Under the pieces are notes generated by a model. It had not been told where the DNA came from, did no database searches, and saw only the letters and a list, made by a program, of their open reading frames with translations. The translations under genes were made by a program, and so were the position numbers. A stretch of 64,000 nt of DNA from NCBI RefSeq assembly GCF_000832125.1, contig NZ_JPRK01000011.1, forward strand, positions 248,001 to 312,000, in the 5' to 3' direction. This DNA comes from Flavobacterium hibernum. GTDB lineage: Bacteria; Bacteroidota; Bacteroidia; Flavobacteriales; Flavobacteriaceae. Of this stretch, positions 1 through 9,061 are shown piece after piece. Within the stretch, counting starts at the first letter, position 1. Each line of letters starts with the position of its first letter.

Positions 1-402
1 TACTTTTGGAATAGCTCTTCCTCCATTTGTCAAATATTGATTCATTAATTCCTCGTTTTGATCTCTTAGAACAATTCGAAGATCGATCTTTTTATCTGAC
101 TCTGCCGCCATTTTATTAAGTATAGGAAGTATTTGAGCTGCATCGCCACACCAGCCTTCAGAAAGTACCAACCAAAAATAATGATTGTCTAAGTTTTGTA
201 GTTTTGAAATTACATCTTCAGAAATTTTGATGGTTTTTTCAAGTCGATTCATTCGGGCTTCGTTTAAACGCGAATAATTTGTCAAACTTTCAGATTGCTC
301 ATTACCGGTTGACTTTCCTTCTAACAATAAATCGGTCACTAATTTTCGATATTCGGCATAGGAATAACTGTGAAATAATGCTTTTGCTACAGTGCTTTTC
401 AT
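1..402 (-). CDS. Thioredoxin-family protein (C-terminus outside the window)
   Basis: 134 codons are visible from the ATG at 402 and the frame stays open to the left edge, so the gene is partial. The translation begins MKSTVAKALFHSYSYAEYRK and contains FWLVLSEGWCGDAAQILP, followed by a charged segment and GGRAIPKV. This matches a thioredoxin-like fold in which WCGDA replaces the redox WCxxC, so the second cysteine is missing, and the cis-Pro region (AIP) is retained. Such proteins resemble the Thioredoxin_9 type and are often annotated simply as thioredoxin family. A dithiol reductase activity is therefore doubtful. No signal peptide is seen, so it is probably cytoplasmic. It is divergent from pyrH across 192 bp. 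The start is the first ATG after an AT-rich intergenic stretch. Confidence 0.8.
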   Translation of the reverse strand, partial: MKSTVAKALFHSYSYAEYRKLVTDLLLEGKSTGNEQSESLTNYSRLNEARMNRLEKTIKISEDVISKLQNLDNHYFWLVLSEGWCGDAAQILPILNKMAAESDKKIDLRIVLRDQNEELMNQYLTNGGRAIPKV

Positions 403-564
403 ACTTGTTTCGTTTTGAATATGATAAATTTACAAATTTTAAAAGTTGCTTAGATGACTTTTATCATATTCAATTCAAATAAGTCGTAAAAGTCTTTATA
501 AATTTAAATTCACAAAGAGCAATTATTTTTTTGCAAACATTATTTTTAAAAATCAGAATATGTC

Positions 565-572
565 TATATTTG
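565..572 (+). promoter_or_regulatory. -7 promoter element for pyrH
   Basis: TATATTTG fits the Bacteroidota consensus TAnnTTTG and lies 22 bases before the pyrH ATG. No -33 TTTG is present at the usual distance, so only the -7 part is supported. Confidence 0.6.
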
Positions 573-594
573 CACAAATTAACGCAACACACAC

Positions 595-1302
595 ATGAAA
601 TATAAAAGAATTCTTCTAAAACTTAGCGGCGAGGCATTAATGGGTGATTTACAATACGGAATTGACCCTAAAAGATTAGCTGAATATGCTGAAGAAATTA
701 AGCAAATTCACAGCAAAGGAGTAGAAATTGCTATTGTTATTGGAGGAGGAAATATTTTTAGAGGCGTTGCTGGTGCAAGCGCAGGTATGGATAGAGTACA
801 AGGCGATTATATGGGAATGCTAGCAACTGTAATTAACGGTATGGCATTACAAGGCGCTCTTGAAGACAAAGGAATGAAGACTCGTTTGCAAACTGCTTTA
901 AAAATGGAATCTATTGCAGAACCATACATTAAAAGAAGAGCAGATCGTCATCTTGAAAAAGGAAGAATTGTAATTTTTGGTGCCGGTACAGGAAATCCAT
1001 ACTTTACAACTGATACTGCAGCAGTTTTAAGAGGAATTGAAATCAATGCTGATGTTATCCTAAAAGGAACTCGTGTTGATGGTGTTTATGATTCTGATCC
1101 TGAAAAAAATGCTTCGGCTGTAAAATTTGATTTTATTTCGTTTGACGATGTAATCAAAAAAGGATTAAATGTAATGGACACAACTGCTTTTACTTTAAGT
1201 CAGGAAAACAAATTACCAATCCTTGTTTTTGATATGAACAAAATTGGAAATTTATTAAAAATCTGCGAAGGCGAAAATATCGGAACAGTAGTAAGCATCT
1301 AA
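595..1302 (+). CDS. pyrH: UMP kinase
   Basis: Bacterial UMP kinase (UMP + ATP to UDP + ADP), an amino acid kinase-family hexamer in the cytoplasm feeding pyrimidine nucleotide synthesis. The 235-residue length is normal for the family. Near the N-terminus [12 protein letters not shown] is the phosphate-binding strand-loop. [10 protein letters not shown] (about residues 48-57) is the glycine-rich nucleotide loop. [15 protein letters not shown] (about 129-143) forms the UMP and catalytic region, and MDTTAF lies near the C-terminus. frr follows 150 bp downstream on the same strand, the common bacterial pyrH-frr pairing. The gap contains a small imperfect hairpin at 1413-1431, so cotranscription is likely but not certain. 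A -7 element sits just upstream. Confidence 0.97.
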   Translation: MKYKRILLKLSGEALMGDLQYGIDPKRLAEYAEEIKQIHSKGVEIAIVIGGGNIFRGVAGASAGMDRVQGDYMGMLATVINGMALQGALEDKGMKTRLQTALKMESIAEPYIKRRADRHLEKGRIVIFGAGTGNPYFTTDTAAVLRGIEINADVILKGTRVDGVYDSDPEKNASAVKFDFISFDDVIKKGLNVMDTTAFTLSQENKLPILVFDMNKIGNLLKICEGENIGTVVSI

Positions 1303-1452
1303 ATTGTTTCATTATCAAAAGTAAGATTCAAAAAAAAATAAGAAACCATATTAGTTAGTAAATTAGAGAAGTTAATTTTTTCTTGAAAATCAAAAAATTA
1401 ATCATCTATCCCATCCCGAAGTTTTTGGGATTGGACAAAAAATCTAAAAAAA

Positions 1453-2016
1453 ATGACGGAAGAAATAGACTTTATATTAGATAGTACAGAAGAATCAATG
1501 AATGGTTCGATTGCGCATTTAGAGAAAGAATTCCTAAACATTCGTGCAGGGAAAGCTTCTCCTGCAATGCTAGGAAGTGTTTTTGTAGATTACTACGGAT
1601 CAGCAACACCACTTTCGCAAGTGGCAAAAATTAGTGTTCCGGACGCAAGAACGATCACTTTGCAGCCTTTTGAAAAAAATATGCTACAAGTAATCGAAAA
1701 AGCAATTATGGTTGCCAATATTGGCTTTAACCCAATGAATAATGGTGATGTAATTATCATTAGTGTTCCGCCTTTGACAGAAGATCGTCGTAGAGAATTG
1801 GCAAAGCAAGCAAAATCTGAAGCTGAAGATGCTAAAATTGGTGTTCGTAACGTACGTAAAGACGCTAATAGTGATATTAAAAAATTAGAAAAAGAAGGAA
1901 CTTCTGAAGATATTTGTAAATCTGCAGAAGAACAAGTTCAAAACTTAACAAATACTTACATCAAAAAAATCGATGAATTATTGGCTGCGAAAGAAGCTGA
2001 AATCATGAAGGTGTAG
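1453..2016 (+). CDS. frr: Ribosome recycling factor
   Basis: Ribosome recycling factor splits post-termination ribosomes together with EF-G. It has 187 residues, close to the usual 185. It shows the three-helix-bundle signature: LEKEFLNIRAGKASP (about residues 24-38), then VPDARTITLQPFEK and PPLTEDRRRELAKQAK (about 106-121), with the conserved VRNVRKDAN near 133-141. The start MTEEIDF gives a full N-terminal helix. The gene lies downstream of pyrH and is followed by a clear intrinsic terminator at 2035-2077. Essential in most bacteria. Confidence 0.97.
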   Translation: MTEEIDFILDSTEESMNGSIAHLEKEFLNIRAGKASPAMLGSVFVDYYGSATPLSQVAKISVPDARTITLQPFEKNMLQVIEKAIMVANIGFNPMNNGDVIIISVPPLTEDRRRELAKQAKSEAEDAKIGVRNVRKDANSDIKKLEKEGTSEDICKSAEEQVQNLTNTYIKKIDELLAAKEAEIMKV

Positions 2017-2034
2017 TTCTAATTCGACACAAAA

Positions 2035-2077
2035 TAAAAAATCCGTTTAGTTAAATTGTACTAGACGGATTTTTTTA
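2035..2077 (+). terminator. Intrinsic terminator after frr
   Basis: The arms AATCCGTTTAGT and ACTAGACGGATT pair (one G-T) around an 8-base loop and are followed by a T run. It is placed 20 bases after the frr stop and before the next promoter. Confidence 0.8.
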
Positions 2078-2081
2078 TTCT

Positions 2082-2089
2082 TATTTTTG
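2082..2089 (+). promoter_or_regulatory. -7 promoter element for the DUF5686 gene
   Basis: TATTTTTG matches TAnnTTTG. It begins directly after the frr terminator and 55 bases before the ATG at 2137. A -33 box is not evident because the region overlaps the terminator stem. Confidence 0.5.
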
Positions 2090-2136
2090 CATACCAAAAT
2101 CATTTTGTTTACGTTTTTGAAATTATAATTCTCTCT

Positions 2137-4632
2137 ATGAAGCTATTCTGTCTGTTGACTTTGTTTTTCACGCTTACAATCCAAGCGCAATTTCAAATAA
2201 ACGGAATTGTAACCGATTCAAACAATAAACCGCTTCCTTTTGCCACTATTACCACTTCTGACAATCATAATACAATTACTGATGTTGACGGAAAATTTAC
2301 ACTAAACTATCTTGTAAAAGCAAATCATTTTTTGGTTTCTTATATTGGTTTTCAATCGAGAACAATTGAAATTCTTGATCAAAAAAAATTCTATTCAATA
2401 TCGCTTTCACAAAAAACAGATGACTTAAAAGAGGTTATTATTTCTAATGAAAACCCTGCTTTAACGATTATTAAAAAAGTAATTGCGAATAAAGACAAAA
2501 ACAATCCGCAAAAAAAACTAAGCAGTTTTCAATACAAAAGCTACAATAAATTAATTGTTACTGCCAATCCGGACTCTATTGACGGAAGAATTGATTCATC
2601 TGCAGCATACAAAGATTTTGATAAAAAACGAATCAACATCGATTCTTCAGATTATAAATTCAAAGAAATAATAAGCAAGCAACATTTATTTCAGACCGAA
2701 AAAATTTCGCAATATCAGTTTGGAAACCATAAATTAAAAGAAACTATTCTAGGTACTAAAATGGCTGGTTTTAAACAACCCATCTACGAAGTCATTGCGT
2801 TTAATCTTCAGTCGATTTCTATTTATGGTGTCAAATACGAGTTATTCGAAACCAAATACGAAAACCCAATTTCGAATGGCGCTCCATCAAGTTACAATTA
2901 CAAACTTTTAGACACTGTAAACATAAAAGGCCGTGATACTTATATGATTTACTTTAAAAATAAACAAAAAAGAAAATCATCCGGACTTGAGGGCGTTTTG
3001 TATATTGATCAGGAAAATTTTGCGGTTGCTAAAGCCGTTATGCGTATAAAAGGTGTTTTGGACATTAGTGGAATTCATGAATTTGAATATGTTCCAAGCG
3101 AGAAATTATGGTTTCAGAGTAACACAACATTTAAAATCGTAAAAGGAAAAAACGACGATGATATTAAGATTTTAGGCGGAACGATACAATTTGATGGAGA
3201 TGTTGAAGACAATTTTGAACCGAGAAAAAAATCGGCTTCAGATTTTACTTATTTACTTTCTGAGAGTAATAATTTCGATATTCATTACAATACAAATGAG
3301 CCTATAAAAAATCCAGCTCTTTATATCGAAATTAAAGACGATGCCAGCAAAAAACCTGAAGCTTTCTGGAATGAGTACAGAAAAGAAAGTCTTGACCTAA
3401 AAAGCCAAAAAACGTACCAATTACTGGATAGCATTTCGATCAAGAAAAGAATTGAAAACCGTTTGGGTCTTGGGCGAAAAATTATCAATGGTTACGTCCC
3501 TATTGGTCCGGTTGACCTGGATTTGAAAAAGATTATCAGTTTTAACAATTATGAAGGTTTTAGACTTGGTCTTGGCGGAATTACTAATGATCGTTTTTCT
3601 AAGAATTTCAGGATTGAAGGATATTCTGCTTACGGAACAAAAGACGGAGAATTCAAATACAGTCTGGGAACGGGTGTTTTATTGGACAAAAATACTAATA
3701 CGTGGGTAAACGGATATTATACTGATGATGTTCGCGAGATTGCGAGTACCTTTTTTGCGGTCGACAAACGTGTTTTTAAGATTTATGATCCACGCCCAAT
3801 CAACATTAGTACTTTTTATAAATATACGGGCTGGCGAGCAAATGTTCAATCTAAAATTGTTCCTAAGACCGAGGCTGTTTTAGAACTCGCACGAACATAT
3901 GTGCAACCAGAATTTGATTATCTCTTTAATTACAACGGAAAACTGTATTCTAATTACATCATGACCACCGCAATGGTTTCGATTGTTTGGGCTCCTTTTA
4001 GCGATTTCATGCAAACGCCTACAGGAAGAACTGAATCTGATAAAAGGTTTCCTAGATTTACTTTTCAGTACACACAATCTCTACCGAATGTTTTAGAAAA
4101 TGATTTCACTTTTGGAAAAATTGATTTTAAAACAGAATATGAAAAGAACTATTTAAACGGTCAAAAAACAAGTTTACTTTTACAAGGAGGTTATGCAATG
4201 GGCGATGTTCCGCTTACGCATTTATACAATACGATGCCTAACAACTTAACCAAAGAAACCATAATTCAACGTATTACTTTTGCAGGAAGAAACAGTTTTG
4301 AAACGATGTTTTTTAACGAGTTTTTCTCGAGCCAATATATCTTCTTTCAAATTAAGCACGGCTTTGACCGTATTAGAATACTTAAAAAAGTTCGTCCTTC
4401 TCTAGTTCTGGTTACAAGAATGGCTTGGGGAAATATGGAAAATCCTGAGCAGCATGTTGGTCCAGAATACAAAACTCTTGACAAAGGTTTCTTTGAATCC
4501 GGAATTGAACTAAACAAAATTTACAAAGGCTTCGGTCTTGGCGGATTCTATCGTTATGGTCCAAATCAATTATTAAAATTTGAGGATAATATAGCGGTTA
4601 AGATTTCTTATGTTTTGGATTTGGGATTATAA
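2137..4632 (+). CDS. DUF5686 outer-membrane protein with CarboxypepD_reg-like domain
   Basis: Secreted protein of 831 residues with a signal peptide MKLFCLLTLFFTLTIQAQ. A carboxypeptidase-regulatory-like beta-sandwich follows (about residues 20-100: INGIVTDSNNKPLPFATITT, DVDGKFTL, LVSYIGFQ), as found at the N-terminus of SusC-like and related Bacteroidota surface proteins. The rest is a long DUF5686-type region rich in alternating aromatic and polar beta-strand patterns, ending in KISYVLDLGL, which suggests an outer-membrane beta-barrel C-terminus. The molecular function of DUF5686 is not established to my knowledge. The gene is monocistronic here, with its own -7 element and a repeat-containing gap after it. 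Confidence 0.85.
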   Translation: MKLFCLLTLFFTLTIQAQFQINGIVTDSNNKPLPFATITTSDNHNTITDVDGKFTLNYLVKANHFLVSYIGFQSRTIEILDQKKFYSISLSQKTDDLKEVIISNENPALTIIKKVIANKDKNNPQKKLSSFQYKSYNKLIVTANPDSIDGRIDSSAAYKDFDKKRINIDSSDYKFKEIISKQHLFQTEKISQYQFGNHKLKETILGTKMAGFKQPIYEVIAFNLQSISIYGVKYELFETKYENPISNGAPSSYNYKLLDTVNIKGRDTYMIYFKNKQKRKSSGLEGVLYIDQENFAVAKAVMRIKGVLDISGIHEFEYVPSEKLWFQSNTTFKIVKGKNDDDIKILGGTIQFDGDVEDNFEPRKKSASDFTYLLSESNNFDIHYNTNEPIKNPALYIEIKDDASKKPEAFWNEYRKESLDLKSQKTYQLLDSISIKKRIENRLGLGRKIINGYVPIGPVDLDLKKIISFNNYEGFRLGLGGITNDRFSKNFRIEGYSAYGTKDGEFKYSLGTGVLLDKNTNTWVNGYYTDDVREIASTFFAVDKRVFKIYDPRPINISTFYKYTGWRANVQSKIVPKTEAVLELARTYVQPEFDYLFNYNGKLYSNYIMTTAMVSIVWAPFSDFMQTPTGRTESDKRFPRFTFQYTQSLPNVLENDFTFGKIDFKTEYEKNYLNGQKTSLLLQGGYAMGDVPLTHLYNTMPNNLTKETIIQRITFAGRNSFETMFFNEFFSSQYIFFQIKHGFDRIRILKKVRPSLVLVTRMAWGNMENPEQHVGPEYKTLDKGFFESGIELNKIYKGFGLGGFYRYGPNQLLKFEDNIAVKISYVLDLGL

Positions 4633-4671
4633 CTTAAAGTTAAATTCCAAACTCTAATTATCTTCAATCTT

Positions 4672-4772
4672 GTCATCCTGAGCGAAGTCGAAGGACATGC
4701 AAGTAGCTTGACAAAGATTGGCGATATTCTCTGAGGAGTTTCTTGTGGGACTTCAACTTCGCTCAGTCTGAC
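4672..4772. repeat. Imperfect palindromic intergenic repeat (GTCA...TGAC class)
   Basis: The gene-free stretch 4633-4947 (315 bp) holds this element. It starts GTCATCCTGAGCGAAGTCGA and ends with the near reverse complement ACTTCGCTCAGTCTGAC. Partial relatives lie at 16181-16206 and 20171-20193, and a related 102-bp element lies at 12655-12756. The remainder of the gap carries repeated ATCCGT words (about 4800-4850) and AATTCCA-type words (about 4870-4920). I see no gene in it. It sits between convergent genes and could also act as a terminator. Confidence 0.65.
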
Positions 4773-4947
4773 ATACGCTAACAAAACCTGCTATAAAAAA
4801 ATCCGTATAAATCCGTGTTTTCGCATTAGCGAATCCGTATCATCCGCGTGTCATCCCGCAATCTCCAAAATCCTCAAAAAAAAATCCCAAACCCCAATCA
4901 ATAAAATTGGAATTTGGAATTTAAAAATATTAAAATTTATTTTCCTT

Positions 4948-7218
4948 TTATGGTTTCAAAATCAAAACAGACGGTGTATTATTCAACCATGTACTTTGAG
5001 ATTCTATTAGTTTTTTCCAACTGTCCAAACTAATAATCATCATATTCTGATTTTCTAAAAACTCTTTCTTTATGATTCTGTCGTGCATAATCATAATATG
5101 ATTTGGTGCTATTTGCTCGATTGAGCGAATAGTTTCCTGAATATCGCGTGTACTTTTTACTTCTCCACTTGCATCAAGAACCGTAATTTGCGATCCATTA
5201 TTATTGATTAACTTTTTAGCATATTCAATCAAGAAAGCGTCTTCTTTACTAAAAATCGGAATGAAAACCTGATTGACTTCTTCTAAATCTTTATCAATAA
5301 AAATTCCCACCGGCATTTTACTTTTTGCAATAATATGACGCGTTCTTTCGTCAAAAGGAGAGTTTTCAAACAAACCTTCTTTTCCTGTAAATTTATCGAT
5401 CAAACGATCCGGATTCACAATTCTTGTGGTAAAACCAAGAATCTTTCCAAGTAAAGTTCCCTCAAAAATAGATTGCCCTAATCCAACTAACAATAAGTCA
5501 TAATCACCTTGATTTGCTGTATCAATAATATCAGTATCAATATCGTTTGTGACTTTAAAAACACTCACCATATTTTGGCTCAATCGCTCTGACTCTTCGA
5601 TAACAGGCACCAACATTTTGCGTTCATGATCTTTTACATCAAACGAATGTATCTCGGTACTTAACGACAAATGCATTGCTGTTACAATCGAATTATCGCC
5701 TTGCTTCTTCACTAAGCTATTTGCGATTTTCAACAATTTCTTTCCTCTTTCCGGAGTCGCAAACGAAAGTAAAATTTTGTATTTGCTTTTATTTCCAATT
5801 TCCTGCGGAACTACGGTTGCTTTATCTTTAAAAATAAATCCAATAAAATCTAGTGCCGGCCCAGTCATAAAAGTAGTTACTAACGCCATAATTACCATCA
5901 TAGTAAAAATTTCTGTTGATAAAACTCCTAAGTCGTAACCAATATTTAGAACTACCAACTCCATTAAACCACGAGTATTCATTAAAGCTCCAATTGCCAA
6001 ACTATCTTTCCAGCTTTGTCCAACAAATTTTGCTGCAAACGCACTTCCTAAAAATTTACCTGCAACAGCAACAGCAATAATTACAGCAGTAACTTTCCAT
6101 AAATAAGGATCGTTTAGTAACCCAATTTGTGTACGTAAACCGGTAAAAACAAAGAACAATGGTAATAATACAATAATGGCAACATCTTCTACTTTTTCGA
6201 TAAATATATTTCTAAATTTATTGTTTTCCGGCATAATTGCTCCCGCTAAAAACGCTCCAAATAAAGCATGGATTCCAATTAATTCAGATGCGTATGCAGA
6301 AAACAAAAGCGTTAAAAAGAAAATAGCAACAACAGGTTTGTTCAAACTTTCGCGAGTTGAATTTAAATCACCCACACGTTTTAAGAACGGACGAACTATT
6401 TTTAACATCACTATTACGTACAAAATAGCCAAACCAATCACGTACAATGAACTCGTAAACGAACCTGCTTTTACAATAGCAATTACAACTGCCAAAATAC
6501 ACCAAGCTGTAATATCATCCGCAGCAGCACAAGTAATGGCAATAGTTCCAAGTTTTGTTTTTTGCATGCCTCGTTCCTGAACAATTCTGGCCAGAACTGG
6601 GAAAGCTGTTATACTCATCGCAATTCCCATGAATAAACCAAAAGATGCGAATTCTACACCAACAGGCGCAAAAGTATGGTAGATAAAATAAGCTAATGAT
6701 AGACCCAGGGCAAAAGGGATAACGATACTTGCATGACTGATAACAACAGCATCATGCGCTTTATTTTTTAATACTTTCAAATCCAATTCCATACCAATAA
6801 CGAACATGAAAAGGATTAAACCAATTTGACTTAGGAATTGAAGATTTCCTAAAGATTCTTTTGGAAACAATGCGGCTGAGAATTCAGGAAAATACATTCC
6901 GACCAAAGATGGCCCTAAAACAATACCTGCAATCATTTCTCCAATTACAGAAGGCTGTCCAATTTTTCTAAAAACCCATCCAAACAAACGAGCCACTAAA
7001 ATAATAGTAACGATTTGCGCTAGTAAAATAGCTAAGGGATGTTGTAGATTTTCGACCATCGAATGAAGAAAATCATTCCAATGATTGCTTTCAATTTTTT
7101 TCTTAATAATTCCCCGACCCACTTCGAGTGATGCACCTTTTGAGATTACCCAATATATTAAAGCAGTAAAACCGCCAATAACAGTAACATAAAATAAGGA
7201 GTTTTTAATGTTATTCAT
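4948..7218 (-). CDS. Kef/CPA2-type cation:proton antiporter with C-terminal USP-like region
   Basis: Inner-membrane antiporter of 756 residues. One isolated N-terminal membrane segment (about residues 8-25) is followed by a Na+/H+ exchanger domain with about twelve segments (about 60-455). Recognisable pieces include GQPSVIGEMIAGIVLGPSL, FMFVIGMELD, AMSITAFPVLARIV, CAAADDITAW with the paired acidic residues expected of the CPA2 ion site, and ALMNTRGLMELVVLNIG. The C-terminal 280 residues are soluble and resemble tandem universal-stress-protein folds (LLVGLGQ, LLGKILGFTTRIV), a common arrangement in Bacteroidota CPA2 proteins and possibly a nucleotide-sensing regulatory domain. The transported cation (K+ or Na+) cannot be told from sequence. 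It is transcribed alone, convergent with the DUF5686 gene. Confidence 0.9.
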   Translation of the reverse strand: MNNIKNSLFYVTVIGGFTALIYWVISKGASLEVGRGIIKKKIESNHWNDFLHSMVENLQHPLAILLAQIVTIILVARLFGWVFRKIGQPSVIGEMIAGIVLGPSLVGMYFPEFSAALFPKESLGNLQFLSQIGLILFMFVIGMELDLKVLKNKAHDAVVISHASIVIPFALGLSLAYFIYHTFAPVGVEFASFGLFMGIAMSITAFPVLARIVQERGMQKTKLGTIAITCAAADDITAWCILAVVIAIVKAGSFTSSLYVIGLAILYVIVMLKIVRPFLKRVGDLNSTRESLNKPVVAIFFLTLLFSAYASELIGIHALFGAFLAGAIMPENNKFRNIFIEKVEDVAIIVLLPLFFVFTGLRTQIGLLNDPYLWKVTAVIIAVAVAGKFLGSAFAAKFVGQSWKDSLAIGALMNTRGLMELVVLNIGYDLGVLSTEIFTMMVIMALVTTFMTGPALDFIGFIFKDKATVVPQEIGNKSKYKILLSFATPERGKKLLKIANSLVKKQGDNSIVTAMHLSLSTEIHSFDVKDHERKMLVPVIEESERLSQNMVSVFKVTNDIDTDIIDTANQGDYDLLLVGLGQSIFEGTLLGKILGFTTRIVNPDRLIDKFTGKEGLFENSPFDERTRHIIAKSKMPVGIFIDKDLEEVNQVFIPIFSKEDAFLIEYAKKLINNNGSQITVLDASGEVKSTRDIQETIRSIEQIAPNHIMIMHDRIIKKEFLENQNMMIISLDSWKKLIESQSTWLNNTPSVLILKP

Positions 7219-7458
7219 AACTCATTTTTTTGATTTATTGCTGCAAATATCAGAACTGAAAACGAAGTGAAAGCGTAAATTTACATCTAATTTTTAATGT
7301 ATGTAATAAGTCGGAAAAACTTTGTAATAAGTTGCAAAATCAATCTATTTCTAATCCAAATTGAAAGCTTTTATCACCAAAAAAAGGCTTCTCCCGAAGC
7401 GTCGGGACGCTGAGCCCGACATAGCTTTACTTAGAATATCTCGTAAAAAACTGTCATT

Positions 7459-8178
7459 CTAGAGTTTTACCTTTTTCAAAAAATCAGAACGGTAGGTTTC
7501 GCTTAAAATTAAGGTGGCGTTTTTATTGTTTTCTTCAGTGTGATGCAAAACAATTTCGTTATGATTAAAAAACTTAATGGCTTTTACGGCCACAATTTCT
7601 TTTTTATTAACACGGCAAAAATCAGATTCTGGCAATTCACTTAAAAGTGTATCGAACTTAACATTTTTTAAATTCAAAAAGCTACCATCAGACAATAAAA
7701 CCGTTTTATCACGACTATCGCTAATAGCAGTTTTTATGTATTGAATTTGATTGAAATACAATAAAGTTTTTCCTTTATCGGTATTTAGCTGAATGAATTT
7801 TTTAGCAGCATCGGGTTTATGAAAACGTTCAAAAGCTTTTGAGATCGCTTTTTGTAAACGTTCTAATTTTACAGGTTTTGTAATATAATCTACCGCATCT
7901 ATATTAAAAGCTTCGGAAGCATATTCTTTATAAGCGGTGCAAAAAATGACTAATTTATTTTCTAGCATTTCTGCCAAATGCAAACCGTCGATTCCCGGCA
8001 TTTCGATATCTGATATTAATAAATCAAAATCGAGATTCGGAATATCAGCAAGGAGTTTTTCAGGATTATTAAATGTCTTTACAATTTCGACTTCGTCAAT
8101 TTGTTCGCAAAGCATTTTTAAGTACATCAATCCCGGTAACTCATCGTCCAGAAGCAAGCATTTCAGTTTTGTATTCAA
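7459..8178 (-). CDS. LytTR-family response regulator
   Basis: Response regulator of 239 residues. The receiver domain (about 5-120) has the acidic pair LLDDE, the phosphoacceptor Asp57 in LISDIEMPG, a Thr/Ser switch region (FCTAYKEYA) and the conserved Lys in DYITKPVKL. A LytTR DNA-binding domain follows (about 135-235: IQYIKTAISD, KTVLLSDGSFLNLKNV, FCRVNKKEIVAV, VLSETYRSDFLKKV). The start MNTKLKCLLLDDE lies inside the 3' end of the kinase gene, a 38-base overlap in another frame, which points to translational coupling. It probably pairs with that kinase. Its target genes are not indicated here. Confidence 0.93.
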   Translation of the reverse strand: MNTKLKCLLLDDELPGLMYLKMLCEQIDEVEIVKTFNNPEKLLADIPNLDFDLLISDIEMPGIDGLHLAEMLENKLVIFCTAYKEYASEAFNIDAVDYITKPVKLERLQKAISKAFERFHKPDAAKKFIQLNTDKGKTLLYFNQIQYIKTAISDSRDKTVLLSDGSFLNLKNVKFDTLLSELPESDFCRVNKKEIVAVKAIKFFNHNEIVLHHTEENNKNATLILSETYRSDFLKKVKL

Positions 8179-8902
8179 GTAGATCTATTTTTAGATGCGC
8201 AATATAAACATCATTTTCAATGAATCGATCGAGTTTAAAATTATTCTTATAAATGATTCTTAAACGATGTTCTAAAGTAGCATGACCAAATCCGCTTCGT
8301 TCTTTTTTCAAAACCTTTTTATCTGAGATTTTATTTGAAACTGTCATAAAAAAGGCATTGTCTCTAAACTCAAAAACAACCGAAATAAAAGCATCAGCAC
8401 TTTGCAAATCAGCATGTTTAAAGGCATTTTCGATTAAATCGATAGAAATTAACGGCGCCAATAAAGGTTGGTCGTATAATTTGTCTTCTTTATTGATATT
8501 GGTTTTTATCTTTAATTCGAAAAGTGGACTGATTTTAATTTTGTTGATTTCGATTAAATTCATCGCAAAATCAATTTCTTCTTTAGCGGTGACGAATTTC
8601 TTTTTGCTTTCGTATAAAATATAATCCAGAACATTCGCCAATTTATCTAAAGCAAAATAGGTTTGATAAGCGTGCGACTGAATCGAATTTAAAATATTCT
8701 TAAACAAATGCGGATTCAACTTTGATTCTAAAGTCTCTAACTGCAAATCATTGACTTTCATTTCGAGTGCATAAAAACTTTTCTCAGCATCATCTTTTGC
8801 TTTTCTTGCCTGCATTAATTGATAGATCATAAAGCAAATTATGACAATTAGAAGCAACAGAATTGCTAAAAAAATAAATGTTGTGGTATTGTTTTCCTGC
8901 AT
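8141..8902 (-). CDS. LytS/AgrC-like sensor histidine kinase (His_kinase family)
   Basis: Membrane-bound kinase of 253 residues, short for a sensor. A single N-terminal membrane segment (about residues 8-28) leads into a coiled stretch and the His_kinase motif ESKLNPHLFKNILNSI (about 55-70), whose His is the phosphorylation site. The ATPase core shows the N box LISIDLIENAFKHADL and the glycine box SGFGHATLEHRLRIIY. There is no recognisable periplasmic sensor domain, so the stimulus must be membrane-borne or supplied by a partner. It overlaps the LytTR regulator gene by 38 bases and forms a two-gene operon with it. Confidence 0.9.
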   Translation of the reverse strand: MQENNTTTFIFLAILLLLIVIICFMIYQLMQARKAKDDAEKSFYALEMKVNDLQLETLESKLNPHLFKNILNSIQSHAYQTYFALDKLANVLDYILYESKKKFVTAKEEIDFAMNLIEINKIKISPLFELKIKTNINKEDKLYDQPLLAPLISIDLIENAFKHADLQSADAFISVVFEFRDNAFFMTVSNKISDKKVLKKERSGFGHATLEHRLRIIYKNNFKLDRFIENDVYIAHLKIDLLEYKTEMLASGR

Positions 8903-8924
8903 TGTTTATGTAAAGTTTATTTTT

Positions 8925-9007
8925 TGCCACAGATTAAAATGATTAAAAAGATTTTTTCTAAGGATATTTAAAAAATTAATCTGTGAGAATCTTTAAAATC
9001 TGTGGCA
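8925..9007. repeat. Intergenic palindrome, TGCCACAGATT family, copy 1
   Basis: The ends are TGCCACAGATTAAAA and TTTAAAATCTGTGGCA, nearly perfect inverted repeats around an AT-rich centre. Related copies lie at 20216-20279 and 27670-27732. It lies between a kinase gene and a convergent-side lipoprotein gene. Confidence 0.7.
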
Positions 9008-9016
9008 TATATTTTC

Positions 9017-9048
9017 TAATGACTAGAAACAAATTTCAATCAGATAAT
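9017..9048. repeat. 32-bp direct repeat, outer copy of the SMR gene 3' end
   Basis: This matches 9653-9684 at 31 of 32 positions. The other copy is the last codons and stop of the SMR exporter gene. Here the same bases lie downstream of the lipoprotein gene and encode nothing obvious; the SMR frame is broken by TGA where the intact gene has GGA. Confidence 0.85.
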
Positions 9049-9061
9049 CAGCAAAAAAATA

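Noticed and set aside
6176..6580. 134-codon plus-strand frame inside the antiporter gene
   Set aside because: Antisense shadow of a membrane-protein coding region with no promoter or recognisable domain.
7391..7420. Alternative hairpins in CCCGAAGCGTCGGGACGCTGAG region
   Set aside because: Two mutually exclusive short stems are possible, but the site is isolated, lies in a 240-bp gap and has no related copy of the whole unit. It was not strong enough to call a switch.
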